From the NCBI GenBank assembly GCA_012799205.1, contig JAAZLT010000024.1, positions 1 through 39,220 of the forward strand: 39,220 bases of DNA, written 5' to 3'. The translations under genes were made by a program, and so were the position numbers. Source of the stretch: Clostridiales bacterium (GTDB lineage: Bacteria > Bacillota > Clostridia > Caldicoprobacterales > Xylanivirgaceae). Under the pieces are notes generated by a model, which was given only the letters and a program-made list of their open reading frames with translations, was not told the origin of the DNA and did not search any database. This document shows, piece by piece, positions 1 through 8,333 of this stretch; position 1 is the stretch's first letter; every line of letters starts with the position of its first letter.

Positions 1-583
1 CAAGCCAGCACATTGTATCCACTGCATGTATTCCCTGATTCATCAGGCATCCACCGCCATCTAGCTTCTTTGTGCCCTTCCAATTAGAACTCGTAAAATA
101 CTCTGGCGATCTATATCCCCTATACTGACATTCTACTGTAGTCATCTTTCCAAGCTCTCCGCTATCTATGATCTCCTTAGCCTTTTTTAATCCCTCTCTA
201 GTTCTATTAGGAAATACGCAGCCTAGTTTCCTATCATAGTCCTTGGACACTTTTATCATTTCATCCATAGCATCGCTATCTATATCCAGTGGTTTCTCAC
301 AGAGTACATGTTTGCCATTTTTCATACATTCTATAGAATGTATACTATGTAGCCCACTGGGGGAGCATACACATATTGCGTCTACCTCTTTATCTGCAGC
401 TAAATCCTTATAATTAGAATATATCTTCTCGATTCCATATTCTTTAGCAAACTCCTTTACTCTCTCAGGATTAGTATGTCCGCATACTGCTACAAGCTCC
501 GCTCTACCATCACTCAATATGGCCTTTGCATGAAAATCAGCTATAAGTCCTGTGGATATAATTCCAAAACGAACCTTTTTCAA
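1..583 (-). CDS. Gfo/Idh/MocA family oxidoreductase (5' part, runs off the left edge)
   Basis: Not in the ORF track because it is open at the window edge. Read on the minus strand, a TTG start at 583 is preceded by AGGGGTG at 7-nt spacing. The translation begins KKVRFGIISTGLIADFHAKA, the N-terminal Rossmann fold of NAD(P)-dependent Gfo/Idh/MocA sugar oxidoreductases, with the dinucleotide-binding glycine region near residue 10. The family motif EKP appears in HVLCEKPLDID near residue 95, where its lysine is catalytic. About 194 residues are present of a usual 320-400, so the C-terminal substrate-binding domain is mostly outside. Substrate cannot be assigned; a sugar or inositol derivative is typical. 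It is divergent from the lipoprotein/MBOAT cluster. Confidence 0.9.
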   Translation of the reverse strand, partial: MKKVRFGIISTGLIADFHAKAILSDGRAELVAVCGHTNPERVKEFAKEYGIEKIYSNYKDLAADKEVDAICVCSPSGLHSIHSIECMKNGKHVLCEKPLDIDSDAMDEMIKVSKDYDRKLGCVFPNRTREGLKKAKEIIDSGELGKMTTVECQYRGYRSPEYFTSSNWKGTKKLDGGGCLMNQGIHAVDTMCWL

Positions 584-615
584 ATATATGCACCCCTATC
601 ATATTTTGTGTATCC

Positions 616-621
616 ATTATA
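616..621 (-). promoter_or_regulatory. Putative -10 element of the MocA-type gene
   Basis: TATAAT lies on the minus strand about 33 nt upstream of the TTG start. No good TTGACA-like -35 is visible at 17 nt, so only the -10 box is supported. Confidence 0.4.
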
Positions 622-743
622 ACCCAGATTAAAATAATTTCATATATATACAGATATTTTAGTCTTTATGAAACTTTTCCTAATCTTTTGCGTCTAACAA
701 TATGTATAAATAAATAATGAACTATCTAGAAAAGGAGATAATT

Positions 744-1223
744 ATGAAAAAAATATTTTTAGTTGTATTAGCAGTAATAATAAGTATAGGTATGATGAGT
801 TGTACGGATAGTCAAGGCGCGAAATCTGGTGATACAAAAATTGAGGGCAGCCTAGAGGATATAATGCAGGAGATTTATGATGGCTTTGATCCTGACTTCC
901 CTGAAACTGAAATTAGCAAAATAGATGATGAAAATATAGAATATTTCTTGGGAACTAAAGATGTGGAATTTGAAGAGGCTATTGCCTCAGAACCTCTTAT
1001 ATCTCCACATGCCCATTCTATAGCACTTATTAGAGTCTCAGAAGATGCAGACATAGAACAGATTAAAAAGGATATTAAAGAAAATGTAGATGGCATGAAA
1101 TGGATCTGTGTAGGGGTGGAAGACGACAATATATTAGTTGATAATATTGGTGATTTGGTTATACTGATAATGGATGAAAACTCGGAAGATATTCATACAA
1201 GTTTTCTTAGCCTGAAAAAATAG
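744..1223 (+). CDS. DUF4358-like lipoprotein
   Basis: The track starts at 717, but ATG 744 has AAAGGAGATA just upstream and begins a clean signal peptide (MKKIFLVVLAVIISIG), so 744 is preferred. The hydrophobic stretch ends in MMSC, a lipobox-like site, which suggests a membrane-anchored lipoprotein of about 159 residues. The mature part is acidic (EDIMQEIYDGFDPDFPETEI) and ends in a mixed alpha/beta region, resembling DUF4358 proteins. In Firmicutes these are often found beside MBOAT and DHHW genes, as here, with 21 nt to the next gene. The role is unknown; an accessory to envelope acylation is inferred from context only. The family assignment is by recognition of pattern and neighbours, not by a search. 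Confidence 0.75.
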   Translation: MKKIFLVVLAVIISIGMMSCTDSQGAKSGDTKIEGSLEDIMQEIYDGFDPDFPETEISKIDDENIEYFLGTKDVEFEEAIASEPLISPHAHSIALIRVSEDADIEQIKKDIKENVDGMKWICVGVEDDNILVDNIGDLVILIMDENSEDIHTSFLSLKK

Positions 1224-1244
1224 ACGACGAGGTATAAAACTTAA

Positions 1245-2648
1245 ATGGTATTCTCTAGCATAAGCTTTTTGTATTACTTTTTACCCTTAATGCTATGTAT
1301 ATACTTTATTGCTCCCTATAAGCTAAAAAATACTGCCCTTCTTATAGGGAGCCTACTTTTCTATTTTTGGGGAGAGCCTAAATACGCCGTTTTATTGCTA
1401 TTTTCCTCTGCAGTGGATTATATTAATGCATTAATAATTGAAAGATATCGGGGTAGCAAAGTAGCCAAAGGGGCAATTATAGCCTCAATAGTGATAAATT
1501 TATCGCTGCTTGGCTTTTTTAAGTATTCTGACTTTTTTATAGATAACTTCAATGCGCTATTTGGTACTCAAATATCTCTTTTAAGGCTCACTCTCCCCAT
1601 TGGAATAAGTTTTTATACGTTTCAAACCATGAGCTATAGCATAGATATATATAGAGGGGATGCAAAGGTACAAAGAAATCCCCTAGATCTTGCCACATAT
1701 GTGGCCCTTTTCCCTCAGCTTATAGCAGGGCCCATAGTCAGGTATAAGACAATAGATGAGCAGATAAACACTCGTTCTCACACTATAGAGGGGTTTTCCT
1801 CTGGTATAAGCAGATTTGTAATTGGTTTATCAAAAAAGGTGCTTATCGCAAATAATATAGGGGAGCTAAATGCAATCTTTAAAGGGGCTGATAAGGGTTC
1901 TGTACTGATTTTGTGGATATCTACCATAGCCTTTGCCCTTCAGGCTTATTTTGATTTCTCGGGGTATAGCGACATGGCAATAGGTTTGGGGAAGATGTTC
2001 GGGTTTGACTTTCCTGAAAATTTCAATTACCCATTTATATCTAAAAGCATTTCAGAGTTTTGGAATAGGTGGCATATATCCCTTGGAAAGTGGTTTAGAG
2101 ATTATATATATATTCCTCTCGGGGGGAATAGAACTTCCAAACTTAAATGGATCAGAAACATAATGATTGTATGGCTGTGTACAGGAATCTGGCATGGTGC
2201 TAGCTGGAACTTTGTCCTCTGGGGAATCTTTTTAGGGCTGATGGTGGCCTTAGAAAAGTTATTTTTAGATAGATTTGTAGATAATGCACCGGCTATTATA
2301 CGTCATATTTATGTACTATTTATTCTGATAATAAGTTTTGTACTATTCGAAAATGAAAGTATGAACGATATCTATATGCATTTTAAAGGTATGTTAGGCC
2401 TTTCTGGTCTACCATTATATGATGATAAAACAATTTATTATGTAAGGAGCTTTGCTGTGACATTTATTATAGCAATACTGGGGGCTACTCCCCTTCTTAA
2501 GAAAAGTATAAAAAAGATTAAAAAAATAAAAATAGCGAGAATTTTAATAGATATAATAGAGCCTATATGCTATATAGGATTAATAATAGTTATAACAGGG
2601 TACTTGGTGGATTCTTCTTTTAATCCATTCTTGTATTTTAGGTTTTAG
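1245..2648 (+). CDS. MBOAT family membrane-bound O-acyltransferase (AlgI/DltB-like)
   Basis: A polytopic membrane protein of 467 residues, the usual length for AlgI-type acyltransferases. It opens with the typical VFSSISFLYYFLPL segment. The MBOAT core includes FWNRWHISLGKWFRDYIYIPLGG and the motif GIWHGASWNF, whose histidine at about residue 317 is the family catalytic residue. MBOAT proteins of this class carry acyl groups across the membrane for O-acetylation of polysaccharides. The start ATG 1245 follows GACGAGGT. The gene is preceded by a lipoprotein and followed after 2 nt by a DHHW protein, the usual partner (AlgJ/AlgX-like) for extracytoplasmic acyl transfer. The acceptor polymer is not evident from this locus. 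Confidence 0.93.
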   Translation: MVFSSISFLYYFLPLMLCIYFIAPYKLKNTALLIGSLLFYFWGEPKYAVLLLFSSAVDYINALIIERYRGSKVAKGAIIASIVINLSLLGFFKYSDFFIDNFNALFGTQISLLRLTLPIGISFYTFQTMSYSIDIYRGDAKVQRNPLDLATYVALFPQLIAGPIVRYKTIDEQINTRSHTIEGFSSGISRFVIGLSKKVLIANNIGELNAIFKGADKGSVLILWISTIAFALQAYFDFSGYSDMAIGLGKMFGFDFPENFNYPFISKSISEFWNRWHISLGKWFRDYIYIPLGGNRTSKLKWIRNIMIVWLCTGIWHGASWNFVLWGIFLGLMVALEKLFLDRFVDNAPAIIRHIYVLFILIISFVLFENESMNDIYMHFKGMLGLSGLPLYDDKTIYYVRSFAVTFIIAILGATPLLKKSIKKIKKIKIARILIDIIEPICYIGLIIVITGYLVDSSFNPFLYFRF

Positions 2649-2650
2649 CC

Positions 2651-3751
2651 ATGAAGGATAAGATAACTATAATATTATTTATATTGCTCCTATTTCTAAT
2701 GTTTATAATAAATGCAGTCTCGCCTGTAAAAGATATATCATATAGTGAAAGAAGGAAATTAACCCGGTTTCCTAGTTTAACGATGAAACTTATATTCAAT
2801 GGCAAATTTATGGAGGATTTTGAAAAGTATGCACTGGATCAATTTCCATTCCGGGATAATTTTAGAAGTATAAAGGCCCATTTTGAACTAGATATATTCA
2901 GAAAACTAGATAATAACAATGTATATACAATAGATGATAATCTATTTAAGATAGAATATCCTATTAAACCTCATAATATTCAAAAAACTATCGATCATAT
3001 GAATACGGTCTATAATCTATATCTAAAGGGTATGAATGTGTACTATAGTATAATACCGGATAAGAGCTATTTTGCAGCAGATAAGCGCGGCTACCTTGGG
3101 CTTGATTATATAATGCTCGAAAATATGATGAGGGAAAACATAAAAGATATAATCTATATAGACATATTTGATACCCTCACATTAGATGACTATTATAATA
3201 CAGATGTGCATTGGCGACAGGAGAAACTAGATAAAGTCGTAAGTAGAATTATCCATGCTATGGGTCTAGAAGAAAGCCCTGAAGATGGGGATTACACCCA
3301 AAAACAATACTATCCTTTTTATGGCGCCTACTATGGCCAATCTGCCCTAAATCCCAAACCAGATACGCTTATATATAGGACAAACCCCTATATAGATGCT
3401 GCAAAGGTATATAACTATGATCCCTCAATTGATAAAGATGCACCCTTCTCTGTATACAATGAGGATAGCCTTGGCACTGTAGATTCCTATGATGTGTTTT
3501 TATGGGGAGCATCTCCTATAATAGAGATTATGGGCGATAATATTAAGACTGATAGAGAGCTTATAATATTTAGAGATTCCTTTGCCAGTAGCATTGCACC
3601 TCTTTTGCTTGAGCACTATAGCAAGATAACCTTAATAGATACTAGATATGTAAACCATAAACTCCTTGGAAGTTTTGTAGAATTTAAAGATCAAGATGTT
3701 CTATTCCTTTACAATACCGTATTAATAAATAATGGCAATATCCTTAAATGA
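2651..3751 (+). CDS. DHHW family protein (AlgJ/AlgX-like acylation partner)
   Basis: A 366-residue protein with an N-terminal membrane anchor (ITIILFILLLFLMFIINAV) and an extracytoplasmic domain. The signature D-x-H-W occurs as TDVHWRQ at about residues 184-190, the DHHW-family counterpart of the SGNH-like active-site region of AlgJ/AlgX. A later IFRDSFASSIAPLL segment fits the conserved serine block of the same fold. It starts 2 nt after the MBOAT stop, so co-translation is likely. By family knowledge, it would complete acetyl transfer to a surface glycan that MBOAT supplies with acyl groups. Specificity is unknown. Confidence 0.88.
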   Translation: MKDKITIILFILLLFLMFIINAVSPVKDISYSERRKLTRFPSLTMKLIFNGKFMEDFEKYALDQFPFRDNFRSIKAHFELDIFRKLDNNNVYTIDDNLFKIEYPIKPHNIQKTIDHMNTVYNLYLKGMNVYYSIIPDKSYFAADKRGYLGLDYIMLENMMRENIKDIIYIDIFDTLTLDDYYNTDVHWRQEKLDKVVSRIIHAMGLEESPEDGDYTQKQYYPFYGAYYGQSALNPKPDTLIYRTNPYIDAAKVYNYDPSIDKDAPFSVYNEDSLGTVDSYDVFLWGASPIIEIMGDNIKTDRELIIFRDSFASSIAPLLLEHYSKITLIDTRYVNHKLLGSFVEFKDQDVLFLYNTVLINNGNILK

Positions 3752-3834
3752 TAAAATATCCTGATATGTTTATATCTACTCTTTCTGGTTATAGATAATA
3801 TAGAGATGTTTAAACTGAGAAAGGAGCATATATT

Positions 3835-4251
3835 ATGGCTATAAAGAAAGTAAAGGCTGATTTAGTTGGAAATATGGGGTTTGAAATGGAGCTTGACGGT
3901 TTTCCCCTATTGATGGATGCATCTAAAGAGGTTGGTGGTGAAGAGCGTGGCCCTAGACCTAAGGCCCTTTTATTATCTGCATTAATTGGCTGTACGGGAA
4001 TGGATGTAGCATCTATGCTAAATAAAATGCAGGTAGAATTAGATGGCCTAACTATTGAGGTTGAGGCAGAAGAGGCAGAAGAGCACCCAAGGGTATATAC
4101 CAAAATCCATGTAATATATAGGTTTAGGGGCGATAATCTGCCTGAAGATAAATTAAATAGAGCGGTAACTCTATCTCAAGAGCAATATTGCAGTGTGTCT
4201 GCAATACTAAAGAAAGCTGCACCTATCACATACGAAGTAGTTATAGAATAA
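3835..4251 (+). CDS. OsmC family protein
   Basis: A 138-residue OsmC/Ohr-fold protein; start ATG 3835 has GAAAGGAGCATATATT upstream. Two cysteines sit where the family has its peroxidatic pair: C53 in GCTGMDVAS and C119 in EQYCSVSAILKK. The fold usually reduces organic hydroperoxides, although YhfA-type members, which this resembles in length and in the CSVSAIL motif, have less clear substrates. It lies 83 nt downstream of the DHHW gene and is probably a separate unit, ending at a bidirectional terminator. Confidence 0.88.
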   Translation: MAIKKVKADLVGNMGFEMELDGFPLLMDASKEVGGEERGPRPKALLLSALIGCTGMDVASMLNKMQVELDGLTIEVEAEEAEEHPRVYTKIHVIYRFRGDNLPEDKLNRAVTLSQEQYCSVSAILKKAAPITYEVVIE

Positions 4252-4257
4252 TAAATA

Positions 4258-4293
4258 AATGCGACCGTAAGATATATCTCTCTCGGTCGCATT
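4258..4293. terminator. Bidirectional intrinsic terminator between OsmC and P-II-like genes
   Basis: A perfect 10-bp stem, AATGCGACCG/CGGTCGCATT, with a 16-nt loop. T-rich tracts follow on both strands. It lies between two convergent genes. Confidence 0.85.
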
Positions 4294-4299
4294 CTTATT

Positions 4300-4977
4300 T
4301 TAATCCTCTTTTACTATTCCGGAAACTCTATTTATATCCATAGAAAATATAATGCCTTTGCCCGGTTTTTCAAGGTCCATTGATGTTTTTATGGCATCTA
4401 TTATTTTCTCTGATTTGTCTTTTTCAATGATTATCATTACTATCTCTTTCTCTGGTTCGATACGCATCGAAAAAAATGTGGTATCGTGATGTATTCCAGA
4501 GCCTCTTGCATTTATTATAGTGGCCCCTCTCGCTCCTGCAGCTGTAGCATTATCTACTACTTCTTGCCCAAGCCCTCTTTCTACTATAGTAAAAATCGAT
4601 TCATACTCCATATCATCTTTCCCTCCTGATATACGCTTAACAGTGGATGGATCAAATTCTTCTTGGCCTACCACTTCATTTAAAGATACGGAAAAGGCTA
4701 TGCCGTGATTTGGCTTTTCCAAGTGGAATTTTTCTGTTATCACTTCATGTATCACACCCTCAAGGCTTTTATGTGCTATTAAAATAACAATTTCTTTTTT
4801 AACTTGGTCAAGGCCTAATAACTCTAGAACATGACTTTTTACCGTACCCCTACCTAAGAACACGGTCCCTCCAATTATACCTATTTTTTCCGCCTCTTTA
4901 AAGATCTTTGTGCCTATTCCAGTGTTTACAACTACCGAAAACATAATATAATCTTCAGCACGCCATTCTAATTCCAC
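4300..4977 (-). CDS. Tandem P-II-like regulatory protein
   Basis: A 225-residue protein that contains two P-II-like domains in one chain. The first covers about residues 10-104 and the second about 125-221. The halves align by eye: GIIGGTVFLGRG (33-44) with GARGATIINARG (148-159), and LEKPNHGIAFSVSLNEVVG with LEKPGKGIIFSMDINRVSG. P-II and P-II-like proteins are normally single-domain trimers that bind adenine nucleotides and control transporters or enzymes (GlnK-AmtB, SbtB-SbtA). The GTG start directly abuts the TAA stop of the DUF1538 gene, with GGGAG 9 nt upstream; an in-frame ATG 11 codons later is the alternative. Tight coupling suggests it senses a metabolite and gates that membrane protein; this is inference. 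Confidence 0.85.
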   Translation of the reverse strand: MELEWRAEDYIMFSVVVNTGIGTKIFKEAEKIGIIGGTVFLGRGTVKSHVLELLGLDQVKKEIVILIAHKSLEGVIHEVITEKFHLEKPNHGIAFSVSLNEVVGQEEFDPSTVKRISGGKDDMEYESIFTIVERGLGQEVVDNATAAGARGATIINARGSGIHHDTTFFSMRIEPEKEIVMIIIEKDKSEKIIDAIKTSMDLEKPGKGIIFSMDINRVSGIVKED

Positions 4978-6456
4978 TTAATTCAACTCCCTTTTTCCCG
5001 ATTTACGCTCATATACAAGTCCTAAGGTTTGAATTGCTATTAATGGTGTTAGTGCCACCATAGCAATTACGCCAAAAGCGTCCAATAATACATTGGCTCC
5101 AGGAACTGCCCTTGCAACGCCTTGAGCAAATGCCAATATAAATGTTGCAGTCATCGGTCCCGAGGCCACCCCACCTGAATCAAATGCAATTCCTACAAAC
5201 AATGTAGGCGCATAATGTGATAGTGTTACTGCTATTATATAGCCTGGCAATAGATAATGCCAGAGCTGAATGGTAGGAATCAATATTCTAAGCATTGCAA
5301 GCATCACTGCAAGTGCCACTCCTATAGATAGCGTATATAATATGACTGGTTTTTTAATATGTCCACTTGTCACATCTTGAATTTGCTCATTCAATACATA
5401 GACCGCAGGCTCTGCAAATATAACCGTAAATCCTAAGAAGAAGCCTATGGTAGCCACCAAAACGTTGTTTCCAGTTGCTGCCACTGCATAGCCTATGGCG
5501 CTCCCTGCTTCCATAAAGCCTGCATTCACCCCTACCAAGAATAGTACGAATCCTATAAATGTATATAGGAGCCCTTTTAAAATTCTAAATACTTCTTTCT
5601 TGGCAAGATTAAAGTACAACCCTTGGAATATAAAAAACATTATAAGAAGTGGCAGTAAAGCCATAGTCACCTCCAAAGTAACCGGAGGTATTTCATATAA
5701 AAAAGAATGAAAAATACTTTTATATTCCATAGCTGCATTAGTTAGGCTATCTGACACTATCTCCGTCCTAAATATAATGCCCATCAAGGGAAGCGCTATC
5801 ATCGGCCCAGCTGATGCCAATCCTAGTAAGCCAAAGCTGTCTTCCTCGGACTTTTTCCCACCTTGGGTAGACGATATGCCTAGGCCTAAGGCCAGTATAA
5901 ATGGTACAGTCATAGAGCCTGTAGTTGCTCCCCCTGCATCAAAGGATATACCTAAAAACCCTTCAGGACTAAATATCCCTAATACTAAAATAAGCATATA
6001 CAATATAGTAAGGAGTCTGTTTAAGGCAACTCCAAATATTATTCTCAACATACCCATCATAACCAATATTCCTACACCAATTGATACTGCAATTATTATG
6101 CTAAGCTGAGATATATCTCCGCCCGTAACTATTCCTACTTGTCTTGCTAATACCTGCAGATCAGGCTCGGCAGCATTTATTAAAAATCCTAGTATAAAAC
6201 CGAATATCACTATTAACCAGACATTTCTCTTCTTGGCAAGGGTAGATCCCATAAGCTGGCCTATAGGCTGCACACCTATCTCGGTTCCAAACAAGAAAAT
6301 TGTGAGCCCAAATATTATAAATAATGCGCCTATTACAAATTTCCATATGAGTTCTGTCCCTATTGGGGCTGCAGTAAAATTTAGTATTAAGACTATTATG
6401 GTAATTGGTAGCACGGCTATAATAACTTCTTTAAATTTCTGTAGTAATACATTCAA
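4978..6456 (-). CDS. Fused double DUF1538 (UmpA/UmpB-like) membrane transporter
   Basis: A 492-residue polytopic membrane protein made of two homologous halves. The internal repeat is visible with an offset of about 253 residues: AEPDLQVLARQV (96-107) with AEPAVYVLNEQI (348-359), and FDAGGATTGSMT (172-183) with FDSGGVASGPMT (425-436). Both halves match DUF1538. From memory, the separate DUF1538 proteins UmpA and UmpB of Halomonas together act as a Na+(Li+,K+)/H+ antiporter, so this may be a single-chain equivalent. The acidic EP and FD.GG motifs would be the ion-binding candidates. The start is TTG at 6456: an in-frame TGA lies two codons upstream and AGGG about 12 nt upstream. It leads a two-gene operon with the tandem P-II-like protein. 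Confidence 0.85.
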   Translation of the reverse strand: MNVLLQKFKEVIIAVLPITIIVLILNFTAAPIGTELIWKFVIGALFIIFGLTIFLFGTEIGVQPIGQLMGSTLAKKRNVWLIVIFGFILGFLINAAEPDLQVLARQVGIVTGGDISQLSIIIAVSIGVGILVMMGMLRIIFGVALNRLLTILYMLILVLGIFSPEGFLGISFDAGGATTGSMTVPFILALGLGISSTQGGKKSEEDSFGLLGLASAGPMIALPLMGIIFRTEIVSDSLTNAAMEYKSIFHSFLYEIPPVTLEVTMALLPLLIMFFIFQGLYFNLAKKEVFRILKGLLYTFIGFVLFLVGVNAGFMEAGSAIGYAVAATGNNVLVATIGFFLGFTVIFAEPAVYVLNEQIQDVTSGHIKKPVILYTLSIGVALAVMLAMLRILIPTIQLWHYLLPGYIIAVTLSHYAPTLFVGIAFDSGGVASGPMTATFILAFAQGVARAVPGANVLLDAFGVIAMVALTPLIAIQTLGLVYERKSGKRELN

Positions 6457-6551
6457 ATAACATCACTGCCCTCTCTCTTTTTATTATACGTTTAGCCATC
6501 CTATATTATATTACAATATAATTGTTTTTGCATGCTTTATTTTGTGTTAAC

Positions 6552-6581
6552 TTGATATTGGCCACCTTAAAGGGATATAAT
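6552..6581 (+). promoter_or_regulatory. Putative sigma-A promoter of the hydantoinase/HDAC-like operon
   Basis: TTGATA, 18-nt spacer, TATAAT, located 78 nt upstream of the TTG start. It lies in the divergent region between the DUF1538 and hydantoinase-like genes. Confidence 0.6.
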
Positions 6582-6659
6582 GTAAAGAGATGACCTGTTT
6601 TATACAGATAGTTAATATAAGACGATAGATATAATATAAAATCATAAGGGGGCAGAAAT

Positions 6660-8333
6660 TTGATTGTTGGATTAGATATGGGAGGTACTCATATCGATGC
6701 TGTTGTTATAGAAAATGGTAAGATCCTGAATATAGTCAAAAGATCGACGGACCAGAAAGACCAATTTAACGCCATATGGGAGACCCTACAAAAACTCTTG
6801 ATCGGATATGATAAATCCAAAATAAAGCGAATTAACCTAAGCACTACAGTTTCTACCAATGCAATCGTAGAGGGCAAAATATCTGCTGTAGGAATGATTA
6901 TACAAAGCGGGCCAGGCCTTCCAAATGATCATTTGGCGTGTGGCGATGAAAATGTGTTTATAGATGGATATATAGATCATAGAGGTAAAGTAGTCAAGGA
7001 TTTAGATAGACAAGAGATAGAGCAAGCTATAAGTTCTTTCGAGAGAAGGGGTATAAAAAACTTAGCAATAATCACTAAATTCTCCACTAGAAATCCAAAT
7101 CATGAAATAGCAATTAGAAACATGGCTAAGTCGCATTTTTCTCATATTACTATGGGACATACTATATCTGGAAAGCTCAATTTTCCCCGTAGAGTATTTA
7201 CCTCCTATTTTAATGCGGCAGTATATAGTACATTCAAACAATTTTCACAAAGTATTGAGAAGTCTTTAAAAAAAGAGGGCGTTGATGCTCCTATATACAT
7301 CTTAAAGGCCGATGGTGGCACCACAAATTTGGATACAGCAACCACAAAACCTGTAGAGACTATTTTATCTGGCCCTGCAGCAAGCTTTATGGGTCTTAAT
7401 GCCATGCTATCCACACAAGAAGATGCTCTATTATTAGATATTGGCGGCACCACTACAGATATCTTCTTTTTGGCTGAAGGAGTTCCTTTGTTTGAACCTC
7501 TAGGAATTGAGATTGCATCTTATAAAACAGTTGTTAGGGCTATATATAGTAAATCCATAGGACTTGGAGGAGATAGTGCTATCAATATTGAAGATGGGCA
7601 AATTAGAATTGGACCAAAACGACATGGCAATCCCTATGCATTGGGAGGCCCCAAGCCCACACCAACTGATGCCATGATTGTACTTGGACTTACAAATATT
7701 GGAGATAAAGGGAAGGCTAGAGATGCAATAAAAAAATTAGCGTTTAAACTAGGGCTATCAGTTGGGATGGCTGCTACAAAAATTATACAACTTATGGGAT
7801 GCATGATTAGGGAAGAAGTGCATAATATACTTCACTATATAAATAATAGACCAGTATATACCATAGAGGCATTGCTACACGGGCCTGAAATTAAACCAGA
7901 ACTCATAGGTATAATCGGTGCACCAGCTAATGCTTTAAAGCCCACTTTAGAGGAAGAATTTGGCCTGCCCTGCCATTTACCTAGCAATTTCCATGTGGCA
8001 AATGCCATAGGCGCCGCTCTGGCAAGGCCTACTACAGAGATTACCATGCAGGCAGATACAGCCCTTGGAAAATTATCTGTGCCCGAATTTGGCATATATG
8101 AGAAAATATCTAAAGACTTTAATCTACGACAGGCCAAGGAAAAATCTCTAGAGCTTTTAACCAAACATATCACCTCTACTGATGCGCTCGATGAAGGTTT
8201 AGAACCTGAGATAATTGAAGGAAGTAGCTTTAATATGGTGAAAGGTTTTTTCACTAGTGGTCAAAATATAAGGGTTAGAGCCCAGATAAAGCCAGGGCTA
8301 ATTTATAAACTTTGGGGTGATTCTAATGATTAA
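6660..8333 (+). CDS. Hydantoinase/oxoprolinase family ATPase (HyuA-like)
   Basis: A 557-residue protein of the ASKHA-fold hydantoinase A/oxoprolinase family. The N-terminal phosphate loop is GLDMGGTHIDAVV (about 4-16) and the second one is LLLDIGGTTTDIFFL (about 257-271, with D260 and D267). Between them, STTVSTNAIVEGK matches the conserved HyuA N-terminal region. Family members hydrolyse cyclic amides such as 5-oxoproline or N-methylhydantoin, or carboxylate ketones, with ATP. No HyuB-like partner is present, and the chain is shorter than the usual 650-700, so the reaction cannot be named. The start is TTG 6660 with AAGGGGGC upstream. Its stop overlaps the start of the HDAC-like gene by 8 nt, which implies translational coupling. 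Confidence 0.88.
   Translation: MIVGLDMGGTHIDAVVIENGKILNIVKRSTDQKDQFNAIWETLQKLLIGYDKSKIKRINLSTTVSTNAIVEGKISAVGMIIQSGPGLPNDHLACGDENVFIDGYIDHRGKVVKDLDRQEIEQAISSFERRGIKNLAIITKFSTRNPNHEIAIRNMAKSHFSHITMGHTISGKLNFPRRVFTSYFNAAVYSTFKQFSQSIEKSLKKEGVDAPIYILKADGGTTNLDTATTKPVETILSGPAASFMGLNAMLSTQEDALLLDIGGTTTDIFFLAEGVPLFEPLGIEIASYKTVVRAIYSKSIGLGGDSAINIEDGQIRIGPKRHGNPYALGGPKPTPTDAMIVLGLTNIGDKGKARDAIKKLAFKLGLSVGMAATKIIQLMGCMIREEVHNILHYINNRPVYTIEALLHGPEIKPELIGIIGAPANALKPTLEEEFGLPCHLPSNFHVANAIGAALARPTTEITMQADTALGKLSVPEFGIYEKISKDFNLRQAKEKSLELLTKHITSTDALDEGLEPEIIEGSSFNMVKGFFTSGQNIRVRAQIKPGLIYKLWGDSND

Noticed and set aside
6513-6525. ACAAT-ATA-ATTGT palindrome upstream of the DUF1538 gene
   Set aside because: Short AT-rich palindromes are expected by chance in this composition; no second copy seen.
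7835-8254. 139-residue minus-strand ORF in the track
   Set aside because: Antisense to the hydantoinase-like gene, whose motifs and reading frame are clear.
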